This document shows, piece after piece, positions 33,708 through 42,551 of a DNA stretch of 64,000 nucleotides. The stretch is taken from assembly GCF_900108915.1 (NCBI RefSeq), contig NZ_FNYH01000001.1, forward strand, positions 248,001-312,000, in the 5' to 3' direction. Both the position numbers and the translations under genes were made by a program. The DNA comes from Allopseudospirillum japonicum. Its GTDB lineage: Bacteria; Pseudomonadota; Gammaproteobacteria; Pseudomonadales; Halomonadaceae. Below the pieces are notes generated by a model. That model saw nothing but the letters and a program-made list of their open reading frames with translations. It did not search any database and had not been told where the DNA came from. Position 1 is the stretch's first letter. Every line of letters starts with the position of its first letter.

Positions 33708-35078
33708 CTAGCTTGCTTGTGGCCAAGGTACATGGTCTGCTGAAGCAGCTGCATCTGGCACAAAAATCCGCGAATTGGGCTGTGTTAATCGCCAAGGTCG
33801 CTGTACACCGCCTAAAGCTTCTGCAACGGCTAAACCCGCTTGTAGGCCGTCTTCATGAAAACCATAACCAAAATACGCGCCGCAAAACCAAGCGTTTGCT
33901 TGTCCTTGTAATGACCAAAGGGCCTGTTGCGCATGCATACTTTGCAAAGAAAATACAGGATGCTCATAAAGGACACTGCGTAAAATATGGCTGGCTTTCG
34001 GCGGGTGCACTGGATTTAAGGTGACCAATAAAGGTTTGTTAGTAGATAAGTGTTGTAGGCGATTCATCCAGTAAGTAACAGACACTTGTTTTTGTTGCTG
34101 CTGCGGGTGACTTAAATAGTTCCAGCTTGCCCAAGCGCGTTTTTCTTCTGGCATGAAGCGAGTATCTTGATGTAGGTAAGCTAGGTTTTTCTGGTAGCTA
34201 AACACACCGAGCAAGTCCTGTTCTTGTTTGCTAGGTTGCGCCAATAACGCTAAGGCTTGATCCGCATGACAAGCCAATACCAGATGATCAAACACCTCAG
34301 TTAGGCCATCTTGATGCTGTACAATCACTTTACCTTGATGACGATGCACCTTACGCAAATGGGCATTAAGTTGAATCCGACCATTCAGACTCGCTGCTAT
34401 TTTTTCAACATAGGTATGAGACCCCCCACACAAGGTACGCCATTGTGGTCGGTCCTTGAGTTGCACCAAACCGTGATTGCGGCAGAAACGCAAAAAGGCA
34501 AGTGCTGGATATTGCAACATTTTATCCGCAGGCGTGGACCAAATCGCTGCGCCCATAGGGATAAGATGTTGTTCAATAAAAGCACGCGAATATCCGTGTT
34601 TCGTCAACATTTCCTCTAAGGTATAGGCTTGCTGTTGCGCTTCTTGTATTAAGATTTCTGTATGTTGGTAAAAACGTAAGATTTCCTTCAATAAGTGCCA
34701 ATGTTGCCAACGCCATAAGTTTTGGCGCTGCGCAAACCATCCTCCTAGCCCACAACCACTGTATTCTAATTTGTGCTCTTTAGTATGTAAGGCAACGCCA
34801 AAGGACATATCCGTCGCTTGCGTGGACACGTCCAAGTGTTTGAATAATTCGACTAAGTTAGGATAATTCACCGGATTGTAAACAATAAAACCGGTATCTA
34901 CGGCGACATTTCCTTCTGGCAAATCAAGATGATGCGTATGCGTATGCCCACCTAAACGCGCTTGTTTTTCGAATAAAGTCACTTCATGTGCTTGGTCTAA
35001 TAACCAAGCAGCTGATAGTCCTGCAATGCCTGATCCAACTACGGCAATTTTTAAGCGGCGTTCTTGTCTGGGCAACAT
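33708..35078 (-). CDS. FAD-dependent amine-oxidase-type oxidoreductase
   Basis: A 456-residue flavoprotein. Seen: KIAVVGSGIAGLSAAWLLDQAHEVTLFEK near residues 9-37 (Rossmann fold), GGHTHTHHL near 43, VDTGFIVYN near 60, and a C-terminal FAD site WFCGAYFGYGFHEDGLQAGLAVAEAL. Probably oxidises or desaturates acyl chains together with the two genes that follow. The frame opens at 35108, but ATG 35078 has GGAG 9 nt upstream. The promoter region carries spaced TGTAC-type repeats (35123-35147). Confidence 0.9.
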   Translation of the reverse strand: MLPRQERRLKIAVVGSGIAGLSAAWLLDQAHEVTLFEKQARLGGHTHTHHLDLPEGNVAVDTGFIVYNPVNYPNLVELFKHLDVSTQATDMSFGVALHTKEHKLEYSGCGLGGWFAQRQNLWRWQHWHLLKEILRFYQHTEILIQEAQQQAYTLEEMLTKHGYSRAFIEQHLIPMGAAIWSTPADKMLQYPALAFLRFCRNHGLVQLKDRPQWRTLCGGSHTYVEKIAASLNGRIQLNAHLRKVHRHQGKVIVQHQDGLTEVFDHLVLACHADQALALLAQPSKQEQDLLGVFSYQKNLAYLHQDTRFMPEEKRAWASWNYLSHPQQQQKQVSVTYWMNRLQHLSTNKPLLVTLNPVHPPKASHILRSVLYEHPVFSLQSMHAQQALWSLQGQANAWFCGAYFGYGFHEDGLQAGLAVAEALGGVQRPWRLTQPNSRIFVPDAAASADHVPWPQAS

Positions 35079-35122
35079 AAGGACATCTCCATACATGCAA
35101 AAGCGCAATAGCTATACATTAC

Positions 35123-35149
35123 TTGTACATAGTACACCAGACGTACAAA
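35123..35149 (-). promoter_or_regulatory. TGTAC repeat cluster upstream of the FAD oxidoreductase operon
   Basis: Three TGTAC-type half sites lie within 27 bp: TTGTACATAGTACA followed by CGTACAAA on the plus strand. TGTACA half sites are, as far as I recall, typical of LitR/CarH-type MerR light regulators that control this gene set in other bacteria. A similar element lies between hemH and the DCC gene. Confidence 0.4.
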
Positions 35150-35425
35150 TAATAAAGCATTAAAAGATGTCTTTTTTGTGTGCTTTTGTGTGCTTGGCTA
35201 AGCTTCTTGTCTTCAACAAATTGCCTTCAGAATTTCACCTAGATGTCACAGGTGAACGTCATGCTAACCAACCAATAGAGGCTTTTTATTCATTTAAAAC
35301 ACATGGCTTCTGGTGGCTAAAGTCCCTAACTTTAGCTATACCTAGAAACATACCCACAAAATCACTACGGGTATGCTTGATAATAAAAATTAGGGATATG
35401 CCCAAGGGCCGAGGAGAGTCAACAC

Positions 35426-35623
35426 ATGCTAGTTAATCATGATTGGATGCCTACGCAAATGCGTCATCATCCGCAAGTGCAAGAATTGAGCGATCAACTG
35501 CAGCAACTAGAACAAGATTTGAGCCGTAAGCGTCAGGCTGGTGATGAGCAGGGGTTTCGCATTACTTACTGCCAAATTAGCAGTGTGCAACAGCGTTTGC
35601 TCACTTTGTTAAGTCAGCACTAA
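35426..35623 (+). CDS. Small protein of unknown function, probable coiled coil
   Basis: A 65-residue reading frame with GAGGAG 9 nt before the ATG and a good terminator after its stop. Residues 15-40 (HPQVQELSDQLQQLEQDLSRKR) look like a short amphipathic coiled coil. I do not recognise the family. The ribosome site and terminator argue that it is real. Confidence 0.6.
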   Translation: MLVNHDWMPTQMRHHPQVQELSDQLQQLEQDLSRKRQAGDEQGFRITYCQISSVQQRLLTLLSQH

Positions 35624-35640
35624 ACCGTTACATCCAATAT

Positions 35641-35673
35641 AAAAAAACGCCCTATTGATGAGGGCGTTTTTTG
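35641..35673. terminator. Two-way terminator between the small protein gene and sodB
   Basis: AAAAAACGCCCT (35642-35653), a 7-nt loop, AGGGCGTTTTTT (35661-35672). T-runs on both strands. Confidence 0.92.
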
Positions 35674-35687
35674 TATCTCACTAAAGA

Positions 35688-36272
35688 TTAGGCCGCAAAA
35701 TTTTGTGCAGCGAAGTCCCAATTCACGAGTGCCCAGAAACCGTTGAGGTAATTAGGGCGTACATTGCGATAGTCAATGTAATAAGCGTGTTCCCATAGAT
35801 CAACAGTTAGAATCGCTGTTTGACCATTGGTCATAGGCGTACCCGCATTCGACGTATTGACGATTTCTAACTCGCCTTGCGCGTTTTTCACCAACCAAGT
35901 CCAAGAAGAACCAAAATTGTTCACGGCTTTGTCGTTAAATTCCGCTTGGAATTGCGCAAAAGAACCCCACTTGGCTTGAATCGCATCAGCAAGCGCGCCT
36001 GTTGGCTCACCACCACCGTTTGGGCTGAGGCAATGCCAGTAAAAAGTGTGATTCCACACTTGGGCTGCATTATTAAATACAGGACCAGCAGGTGCTGATT
36101 TGATGATATCTTCTAAACTTTTGCCTTCATATTCTGTGTTAGGAACCAGGCCGTTGAGCTTATCAACATAAGTTTTATGGTGCTTGCCGTGGTGAAATTC
36201 TAAAGTTTCTGCAGAGATATGGGGTGCTAATGCATCCTTTTCATAGGGCAGAGCAGGTAATTCAAACGCCAT
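35688..36272 (-). CDS. sodB: Iron superoxide dismutase
   Basis: A 194-residue cytosolic enzyme converting superoxide to oxygen and peroxide. Metal ligands seen: His near residue 27 ([17 protein letters not shown]), His near 74 ([12 protein letters not shown]), and Asp and His in [12 protein letters not shown] near 157-163 (preceded by the VDLWEH motif). [16 protein letters not shown] and GSSWTWLV are Fe-type features. Its own promoter lies in 36273-36400, where a small palindrome GGGAT/ATCCC (36316-36330) sits. Stands alone, ending at a two-way terminator. Confidence 0.96.
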   Translation of the reverse strand: MAFELPALPYEKDALAPHISAETLEFHHGKHHKTYVDKLNGLVPNTEYEGKSLEDIIKSAPAGPVFNNAAQVWNHTFYWHCLSPNGGGEPTGALADAIQAKWGSFAQFQAEFNDKAVNNFGSSWTWLVKNAQGELEIVNTSNAGTPMTNGQTAILTVDLWEHAYYIDYRNVRPNYLNGFWALVNWDFAAQNFAA

Positions 36273-36402
36273 GGTATTCTCTCCTCATTCATGCATTTAC
36301 AGGGTATATCAAGCAGGGATACAAGATCCCTTCGTTCAGGTCATACTGGCATGATAACACTCAAATCTTGGTTCGCCAATACTTGACTTTTAAACTAGGT
36401 TA

Positions 36403-37614
36403 TTAGCCAGTTACAGCTTTTGCTTGCACTTGTCCATCTAACTGATGTGCGGTCGGATCAGAAAATTTCAACCAAATAATCAATACAGTACCTAAAGCAA
36501 CAAACCCACCCGCCAAGGCTAACCCTAGATCATAGTTACCACTTTGCTCAGCCAGCATTCCAGTTAAAGCAGGTGCAAACATTTGTGCAGCACCATAAGC
36601 CAAGGTCATTTTCCCCATGAGTTTAGCAGGCTTAGACGGATACAAGCGTCCGGCCATAGTGAGTACTAAACTCACACACCCAATAAAAGTGCCTCCAAAT
36701 AACAAGGCACTAAATAAAGCGGCCTCTAACGTATGTACCCAAATGGGTAGCATAATACCGATAATTTGTAAGCCGTAGGCCAGAATCAGGGCGTTTAAAT
36801 ACCCTAAACGACGCGCGATCAAGTCCCAGTTCATCACTGCAGGGGCGGCTGCCAAGCCAACGACCGCAAAAGTTAATGCTCCCATACCTTGTAAATCAGG
36901 AATGCGCTCCACAATCGTCACGATAAAGGTCGCACTAATGACATAACCATAACCTGCACAAAAATAGGCCGCTAACATCAACCACATAAACTGGCGTGTG
37001 GGTACTTGATCTTGCATCAAATGGGCATGACCTTGAGGTTGACTGGCATGAGGACATGGCAACCAACGCCAAGCGGGCCAAGTTAATAAGGCAGCTAAAG
37101 CACCAAAAGCCAACCATTGCTGATCCCAAGATAAGCTCCAATAAGATAAGAGTTCCACTGATAAAGCGGCAACCATAATGCCAACCCCGACACCAGCGAA
37201 GTGGATCCCTAACTCACTACGATGACCATGACGGATTAACCAGTTCAAGATCAAGGCAGATGCAATCAACATAGAGGCAGCACTACTTAAACCGGATAAG
37301 AAGCGCAGACCAGACCAGACCCATAAATTGTCACTTAGTGGCATAGCCAAGGTTGTCACCACTGCCATTAACAAGCCCCAGCGGTATAACCTATCTTTGA
37401 TACCTAAATCTGTGACTGAGGCAGCAATCAAAGCTCCCAGCATATAACCAGCATAGTTGGCAGCAGCCAGCCAACCGCCTTCTAGATCACCTATCCAAGT
37501 TTGGGTTTGCATCACAGGCAATAAAGGTGTGTATGAAAACCTTGCAATCCCGATACAAATAATTTGGCTACACACGCCTGCAAGCAGTACTTGGTATCTT
37601 TGTGCTTGATTCAT
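36403..37614 (-). CDS. MFS transporter, YbfB/YjiJ family
   Basis: A 403-residue inner-membrane protein with about 12 hydrophobic segments. Seen: GVCSQIICIGIARFSYTPLLPVMQ near residues 12-35 and EGGWLAAANYAGYMLGALIAA near 44-64, both typical of YbfB/YjiJ carriers, and a loop of LPCPHASQPQGHAHLMQDQVPT near the middle. Substrate unknown. ATG at 37614 (second of two in tandem) is 5 nt after GGAG; the longer frame from 37641 is less likely. Single gene. Confidence 0.9.
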   Translation of the reverse strand: MNQAQRYQVLLAGVCSQIICIGIARFSYTPLLPVMQTQTWIGDLEGGWLAAANYAGYMLGALIAASVTDLGIKDRLYRWGLLMAVVTTLAMPLSDNLWVWSGLRFLSGLSSAASMLIASALILNWLIRHGHRSELGIHFAGVGVGIMVAALSVELLSYWSLSWDQQWLAFGALAALLTWPAWRWLPCPHASQPQGHAHLMQDQVPTRQFMWLMLAAYFCAGYGYVISATFIVTIVERIPDLQGMGALTFAVVGLAAAPAVMNWDLIARRLGYLNALILAYGLQIIGIMLPIWVHTLEAALFSALLFGGTFIGCVSLVLTMAGRLYPSKPAKLMGKMTLAYGAAQMFAPALTGMLAEQSGNYDLGLALAGGFVALGTVLIIWLKFSDPTAHQLDGQVQAKAVTG

Positions 37615-37812
37615 CATGTCTCCTTTCAACTTAAGATCCATTTTTTTGCTGCAAGCTTATGTCAGACCAATAAACAAATACAGATTTTATTAGTGATTTT
37701 TTGTCAATTACGGCCCTTATACAAGATCGAATTTCTAGTCTACTTGGGATTTTGCTAGTGCCTTGTTATGATCTTGCGTTGTCTTTTATCTGCGTGTTTG
37801 CAAGGAATTTGT

Positions 37813-38742
37813 ATGGCTTCTGATGATATGTCCTCCAAAAACCAACCACCTGCGCTGCTTTTTGAGCCTTTAACAGCCCATGCGGTGGATCGCACCAATG
37901 CAGATGCACGTTCAGCACGCAAAAAAAAGCCCCCATTACCTTGGAGCTTATATGTGGGGCTACTAGGTCTTACCATAGCTTTAGGCATCAGTAGCCTACA
38001 TTTTTACCAAGAATTGCAAGGCATACAGCAGCAGCTTGCACAAGTACAAGCGTCCGTACAAACACAAATCCAAGCACTGAGCACACAGCAGACAAGTAGC
38101 CAACAAGATTGGCAAACTTGGCAAACGCAAGCGCAACAAGATTTTCAAGCTTGGCAAACCCGCCTAGATGCACAAGCACAAGCAGCCAATACTCAACATG
38201 CACAAGCATTACAACAAGCACTCACAAAACATCAGCAACAAATGCAAACTTGGCAAGCGCAAGCTCAGCAAACACTAGAAAGCATGCAAAATGAGTTGGC
38301 CGCTCAGTTGGCGGCGCAAGCAGCACATCAAGGTGATCAGGCACAAGATGTTTCCACGCAAATACAAGCCTTACAGCAAACATACCAACAACTGGTTGCC
38401 AAGACAGACACGCTCACGCAGCAACAGCGCCAAATGACACAACAAATCAAGCAAGGTGTGACTGAAACGCAATTGTTGCAATTGCAAAAGAACTTCAATC
38501 AACAAATGCAAACCGTGCGTACGTCTTTGGCAGGATTGGATGAAAATTTGCAAACATTCGATTGGGAGCAGGTCACCTTGTTGCGTCTACAAAATCAACA
38601 AACACAACAACAAATACAAGAACATCAACAACGCTTAGCTTCTCTGGAAGCAAGTCGCCAGCAAGTTATCCAAAGTACGCAAAAGCTTCTCAGTGATGTC
38701 AATGACCTATATTTGCAACTCGATACGCTACGTAAAAAATAA
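37813..38742 (+). CDS. Gln/Ala-rich coiled-coil membrane protein
   Basis: A 309-residue protein. Residues 1-45 are cytoplasmic and end in a basic KKKPPLPW patch, one membrane helix follows (LYVGLLGLTIALGISSLHF, near residues 49-67), and the remainder is a long, uninterrupted Gln-rich coiled coil with repeated QAQ, QTW and QQ units predicted to reach into the periplasm. This single-helix plus coiled-coil shape recalls HemX or spacer proteins, but no homology is claimed. The ATG at 37813 is 8 nt after AAGGA. No partner gene is obvious. Confidence 0.7.
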   Translation: MASDDMSSKNQPPALLFEPLTAHAVDRTNADARSARKKKPPLPWSLYVGLLGLTIALGISSLHFYQELQGIQQQLAQVQASVQTQIQALSTQQTSSQQDWQTWQTQAQQDFQAWQTRLDAQAQAANTQHAQALQQALTKHQQQMQTWQAQAQQTLESMQNELAAQLAAQAAHQGDQAQDVSTQIQALQQTYQQLVAKTDTLTQQQRQMTQQIKQGVTETQLLQLQKNFNQQMQTVRTSLAGLDENLQTFDWEQVTLLRLQNQQTQQQIQEHQQRLASLEASRQQVIQSTQKLLSDVNDLYLQLDTLRKK

Positions 38743-38756
38743 TCCGTCTATTTTTC

Positions 38757-39395
38757 TCAAATCTGACAGCCTTTGCGTGTCAGTAAATACACCATTTCTC
38801 TATGGCCTGTTTTCCCTGTACTGCCTTGGTATAAGCACTCAATATGAAAGTTACACCCAAATAAACGTTGCATCTCGCTACCTTCTACACTAAAAGGTGG
38901 CGTGATACGCTTTTGTGTAAATTCATGCGCAAGCATTAACATACGGGTTCCTGGTTTGAGCAAATGTGCCAAATGCACACTATATCTTTGCCTGCGTGCT
39001 TCTGGTAATGCAGCTAAGGCCGCTGCATCATAGACTGAGTTGATCCCTTGCAAATGTTTAGTATGTAGATGAAAAAAATCACCACAATAAAAGCTAATTT
39101 GCTGCTGGTAGGCAATTTTAAAACCATCTTCGTATAAATAATTGACTGTATTATGTGGGTCTTTAGCAACAAAATCTTGTTGTGCTAATTCAGAAACATC
39201 CACACCAAGTACACGAAACCCCTGTGCAGCGAGCCAACGCATATCCTGACTACTGCCGCAAAAAGGTACGAATACCCAAGTTTGTGGTTGTGCTTGTACA
39301 CGTGGCCAAAAACTCATGAGCAAAGGGTGCGTCATTGGCTGATAAGCGTTTAAGCGCTTGATTTGCCATGCTTGATCCCAGAATGCTTTATCCAA
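38757..39395 (-). CDS. tpm: Thiopurine S-methyltransferase family protein
   Basis: A 212-residue cytosolic SAM methyltransferase. Seen: DKAFWDQAWQIKRLNAYQP at the N-terminus, VFVPFCGSSQDMRWLAAQGFRVLGVDVSELA near residues 40-70 (SAM site) and a YDAAALAALPEARRQRY block near 128. Bacterial members methylate selenium and tellurium compounds; the natural substrate here is unknown. A TTG start at 39395 is proposed: it gives the family-typical M-D-x-x-FW start and sits 5-6 nt after GGAGG, whereas the GTG at 39401 touches the ribosome site. Convergent with the coiled-coil gene. Confidence 0.88.
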   Translation of the reverse strand: MDKAFWDQAWQIKRLNAYQPMTHPLLMSFWPRVQAQPQTWVFVPFCGSSQDMRWLAAQGFRVLGVDVSELAQQDFVAKDPHNTVNYLYEDGFKIAYQQQISFYCGDFFHLHTKHLQGINSVYDAAALAALPEARRQRYSVHLAHLLKPGTRMLMLAHEFTQKRITPPFSVEGSEMQRLFGCNFHIECLYQGSTGKTGHREMVYLLTRKGCQI

Positions 39396-39655
39396 GTCCA
39401 CCTCCCACAGAACTCTAACATATATTTAAGTCACTCATTTTAGGTGCAATGCACAAAAAAACCTTTTATCGTAAACAAATTGCGACAAAAAAGTCGTTTG
39501 TCTGTCATATGTAAACCTTAGACTCAGTTTTAAGGTCTCCAAGTGCTTAGAGTGATGTTTTTAACAAAAATAAAAAATTGCGCCGCTAAGGGCCACATCC
39601 TAAAGCTTGTCACTTTAAATTTCATGTTGTTTGTATTATAGGAAGTTGATTGATT

Positions 39656-40429
39656 ATGACTAGTTCATTTCTACAAGGTAAAAAAGGTTTAGTGATTGGT
39701 ATCGCCAACGATCAAAGTATTGCTTACGGTTGTGCGAAGGCATTTCGCCAACAAGGTGCCGAGCTTGCTGTAACCTATTTAAATGAAAAAGCACGTCCTC
39801 ACGTACAACCTTTAGCGGAAGAGCTAGGTGCAGAAATTTTCGCACCCTGCAACGTTAGCCACCCTGGTGAGCTAGAAGGCGTGTTTGAAGCTATCGAAGC
39901 ACGCTGGGGTAAGCTAGATTTCTTACTACATTCTATCGCTTTTTGTCCTATGGATGACTTGCATGGCCGTGTAGTCGATAGTAGTGCAGAAGGTTTCAAA
40001 ACCGCTATGGATGTTTCGTGCCACTCTTTTATTCGTATGGCTAAACTTGCTGAGCCACTAATGGCAGAAGGTGGTAGCTTGTTAGCAGTGAGCTACTATG
40101 GCGCTGAAAAAGTCGTCAGCCATTATAATGTGATGGGGCCTGTTAAGGCAGCCTTGGAAACGACTGGACGCTACCTAGCTGCTGAGCTAGGTCCGCAACA
40201 AATTCGTGTCAATATTCTGTCACCAGGCCCAATTATGACCCGTGCGGCTTCTGGTATCGGTCACTTTGATGAGCTAATGCACCATGCGGAAGAACACACA
40301 CCTGTGCGCCACCTAGCAGATATTAATGACGTAGGTCATGCTGCTGCTTTCCTTGCTAGCGATGCTGCACGCTCCATTTCAGCAACCACTTTTTATATTG
40401 ATGGTGGTTATCACGCAATTAGTGGTTAA
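39656..40429 (+). CDS. fabI: Enoyl-[acyl-carrier-protein] reductase FabI
   Basis: A 257-residue NADH-dependent SDR that completes each fatty-acid elongation cycle. Seen: GKKGLVIGIANDQSIAYG near residues 8-26, HSIAFCPMDDL near 92-102, the catalytic tyrosines and lysine in SYYGAEKVVSHYNVMGPVKAALE (Y-x6-K), and the SPGPIMTRAASGI motif near 190-200. Compared with E. coli FabI, the MGLAK segment is MGPVK. ATG at 39656 has AGGAAG about 10 nt upstream. Its own terminator follows, so it is monocistronic. Confidence 0.92.
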   Translation: MTSSFLQGKKGLVIGIANDQSIAYGCAKAFRQQGAELAVTYLNEKARPHVQPLAEELGAEIFAPCNVSHPGELEGVFEAIEARWGKLDFLLHSIAFCPMDDLHGRVVDSSAEGFKTAMDVSCHSFIRMAKLAEPLMAEGGSLLAVSYYGAEKVVSHYNVMGPVKAALETTGRYLAAELGPQQIRVNILSPGPIMTRAASGIGHFDELMHHAEEHTPVRHLADINDVGHAAAFLASDAARSISATTFYIDGGYHAISG

Positions 40430-40451
40430 TCCTTAGCCGTTTGCTTGTAAT

Positions 40452-40479
40452 AAAAAAGCCCCTTCATGGGGCTTTTTTT
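40452..40479 (+). terminator. Terminator after fabI
   Basis: AAAAAAGCCCC (40452-40462), TTCAT loop, GGGGCTTTTTT (40468-40478). Confidence 0.92.
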
Positions 40480-40532
40480 GGGCTCTACTGTTGAATTGCG
40501 CATTGCACCAGCAAGTATTGTGTGCAGCAAAA

Positions 40533-41648
40533 TTATACTACTTGAATATGCCAAGGCTCATAGCGAACCCCAAATCGATTATTACTCGTATAACGAATAG
40601 AAATATAACCTAAATCTTGTAGACGTTTATATTCGTCAGTTTGTGCAAAATCTGCTGTAAAATTACGATAGCCAAAGCCAACACGCCCAACATCAAAATC
40701 ACCAATGCCGTGATAAGAATATCCAGGAGGTGCTAAAGAACGCGATGCTTTCGATAGATTACCTTCAGATTGGACAGCTTTACTTAAAAATAAATGCATT
40801 TGTTTTACGACGCTGCGTACGCCTGAAGTGAGAATCAAAGAATCTCCCACATCACGACGCAAGGTCGCATACAAACTTTGTGGCTTGCCTTTGTACAAGT
40901 AATGGCCTGTACCTGGCATTTTGTCGACGTCACTTTCAGGGATACGCTCTGTTAAGCCGGTTGTAACCTTGTCACCAAAAAAACCATAATTTTGTGCATT
41001 TGCAAAGAACAACTCTTCTAAAAAGGCTTGCTCCTCACGACTAAACTCCCCTACTTGAGAGAAATTACGTCCATATTTTAATGCTTGATCAAAGGATAAA
41101 AGGTTGAAATTGCCATGTCCTACCGTACGTTGGACACGCTCTAAACGTTTTAGCGTATCTCGTAACAAAGGCATGCGTTCTGCAGCCAGAAAGTTATCAT
41201 CATCATAAACGGCTTCGAAGTTGCGTATTTTTTGCAAATAGGCATGGACTTCTGGGTCTTTGGCAATTCTTTGTTCTAATTCTGCTGTATTGGTTACTTT
41301 GGGCAAACTCGGCAAGTCCACTTGCGCAACTTCTGCACTGTTTGTTGTCGGTTTGGCTGCACTTGTTTGCGCTTCAGGGGTGAGCTCTTTGGGCTCTACT
41401 GACGTTTGCTGTGCTAAATCAAAAGTAACCGAGGAAGAAAGAGGGGATTGCAAATCAACTGCATCAGGTTGGCCAAAGTCTTCTAAACCTGTAGCCAAAA
41501 AACGACCGGATAACTGTCCTTGCAAAGCGGCTGTTGGCGACCACAGCTTATTTTCCTGCATTTGCATCAATTGACGCATCACAGAGCCACTGCCTAGCAC
41601 CATAAAGCCACTAACTGACAAAGCTTTGAGTAATGCTCTTCGATCCAC
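40533..41648 (-). CDS. M15-family peptidase/D-Ala-D-Ala carboxypeptidase-like, Tat-exported
   Basis: A 371-residue protein. A GTG at 41648 is chosen over the ATG-less longer frame to 41687: AGGAGC lies 7 nt upstream and the N-terminus becomes VDRRALLKALSVSGFMVLGSG, with a twin-arginine motif and hydrophobic stretch, so export by Tat is likely. The C-terminal part has SLILTSGVRSVVKQMHLF near residues 275-292, SYHGIGDFDVG near 319-329, and GVRYEPWHIQVV at the end, the three blocks of M15/VanY-type zinc carboxypeptidases, with the His-Asp spacing one residue shorter than SxHxxGxAxD. The mid-region (50-140) is low-complexity. Role in peptidoglycan trimming is inferred. Confidence 0.78.
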   Translation of the reverse strand: MDRRALLKALSVSGFMVLGSGSVMRQLMQMQENKLWSPTAALQGQLSGRFLATGLEDFGQPDAVDLQSPLSSSVTFDLAQQTSVEPKELTPEAQTSAAKPTTNSAEVAQVDLPSLPKVTNTAELEQRIAKDPEVHAYLQKIRNFEAVYDDDNFLAAERMPLLRDTLKRLERVQRTVGHGNFNLLSFDQALKYGRNFSQVGEFSREEQAFLEELFFANAQNYGFFGDKVTTGLTERIPESDVDKMPGTGHYLYKGKPQSLYATLRRDVGDSLILTSGVRSVVKQMHLFLSKAVQSEGNLSKASRSLAPPGYSYHGIGDFDVGRVGFGYRNFTADFAQTDEYKRLQDLGYISIRYTSNNRFGVRYEPWHIQVV

Positions 41649-41845
41649 GCGATTGCTCCTGTGGAGAAAGAGACAGGCGAAGCGCATGCCTCTCGATCTA
41701 ATAAAATAAAGGGGTGCGCTTTAGGTGCGCTTTTTATGCATAAAATACCAAGCCAATGTTTAGACTGTCTAGTCCAAATCTGTACATGCCGATTGTATTC
41801 TTGTTTCAATACAATAGGTAAAACCTATCTACAGTTGATTTTACG

Positions 41846-42178
41846 TTAATCTTCTCTTGGCAAAGGTGGCAAAGTGCGTAACGGCATGACTTTAGCATTT
41901 TTGACTTCCGTCGCTTTTGCTTGCCCTTCGTGTTCCACTTCGTCGATGCGCACAATGGCCGTAAAAGGAATATAACTGCGTTTAACGCCTTTAAATTCAT
42001 TTTTCAAGCGTTCTTCTGAAGGATCAACGACTAGCTGACTGCGCTCACCAAACACAAACTCTTCAAGTTCCAAAAAACCATACATATCACTTTGATAAAT
42101 TTGGCGTGCATACACTTCATACACTTCATCTTTGTTATAAAAAATGACTTTATATAGCGGCGGCTGAATCGTGGCCAT
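41846..42178 (-). CDS. DUF1820 family protein
   Basis: A 110-residue cytosolic protein that matches the DUF1820 family of Pseudomonas and relatives: LYKVIFYNKDEVYEVYARQIYQSDMYGFLELEEFVFG and LKNEFKGVKRSYIPFTAIVRIDEVE. No function is established. It reads away from a 373-bp non-coding region holding a cluster of DnaA boxes. Confidence 0.85.
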   Translation of the reverse strand: MATIQPPLYKVIFYNKDEVYEVYARQIYQSDMYGFLELEEFVFGERSQLVVDPSEERLKNEFKGVKRSYIPFTAIVRIDEVEHEGQAKATEVKNAKVMPLRTLPPLPRED

Positions 42179-42399
42179 ATGAGTTTTTATACCTAAATTT
42201 TATGACAGAAACCAAACCAACAGCGTGATTTTTCGCTGAGGCAATCGAGGATGCAGCTTAGCATATTTCTTCATCTTTTTGGCAGCTTCACCCAAGGGAA
42301 AGCTAGGTCCACAAGCACACCTTCAATATACGAAAAATCATAAATGTACAAATTTTAACCAATCTAACCTGTACCTTGAAAGACAAGGGCTAGAGCAAC

Positions 42400-42434
42400 T
42401 TATACACAGACTTATCCACAGATTTTGTGCATAA
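42400..42434. promoter_or_regulatory. Cluster of three DnaA boxes
   Basis: TTATACACA (42400-42408), the consensus TTATCCACA (42412-42420), and TGTGCATAA (42426-42434, i.e. TTATGCACA on the minus strand) lie within 35 bp. An AT-rich run of about 35 bp is 40-75 bp to the left. This resembles an origin unit, a DnaA-titration site (datA/DARS-like) or a DnaA-controlled promoter for DUF1820. No dnaA, gyrB or mnmG gene is nearby, so the main chromosomal origin is less likely. Confidence 0.55.
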
Positions 42435-42453
42435 GTTCACACAACAACAGCCA

Positions 42454-42480
42454 TAAAAAAAGGCAGCCTTAAAGGCTGCC
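42454..42480 (-). terminator. Terminator after the LRV/HEAT-like gene
   Basis: On the minus strand GGCAGCCTT, one base, AAGGCTGCC, then seven T residues, 70 bp beyond the stop codon. Confidence 0.88.
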
Positions 42481-42551
42481 AATATCGGATGACACAAGGT
42501 CATTGCACTCTCACACGATAACTTTTTGATCAATCAAATGTTTACGAGTTA

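Larger units (their letters stand above)
42179..42551. other. 373-bp non-coding region with DnaA boxes and a terminator
   Basis: Between DUF1820 and the HEAT/LRV-like gene, both leftward. An AT-rich stretch (about 42324-42360) is followed by three DnaA-box-like 9-mers (42400-42434) and then the terminator of the upstream gene (42454-42480). No gene is seen. Confidence 0.6.

Noticed and set aside
35167-35436. Open frame of 89 codons before the small coiled-coil gene
   Set aside because: No ribosome site, low-quality composition and no recognised domain. The next frame at 35426 has a good site and a terminator instead.
42324-42434. Main chromosomal origin oriC
   Set aside because: Three DnaA boxes and an AT run are seen, but no dnaA, gyrB, rpmH or mnmG is nearby; recorded only as a DnaA-box cluster.
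42524-42535. FNR/CRP-like site TTGATCAATCAA
   Set aside because: Half sites are two bases apart instead of four, and the location is at a gene end.
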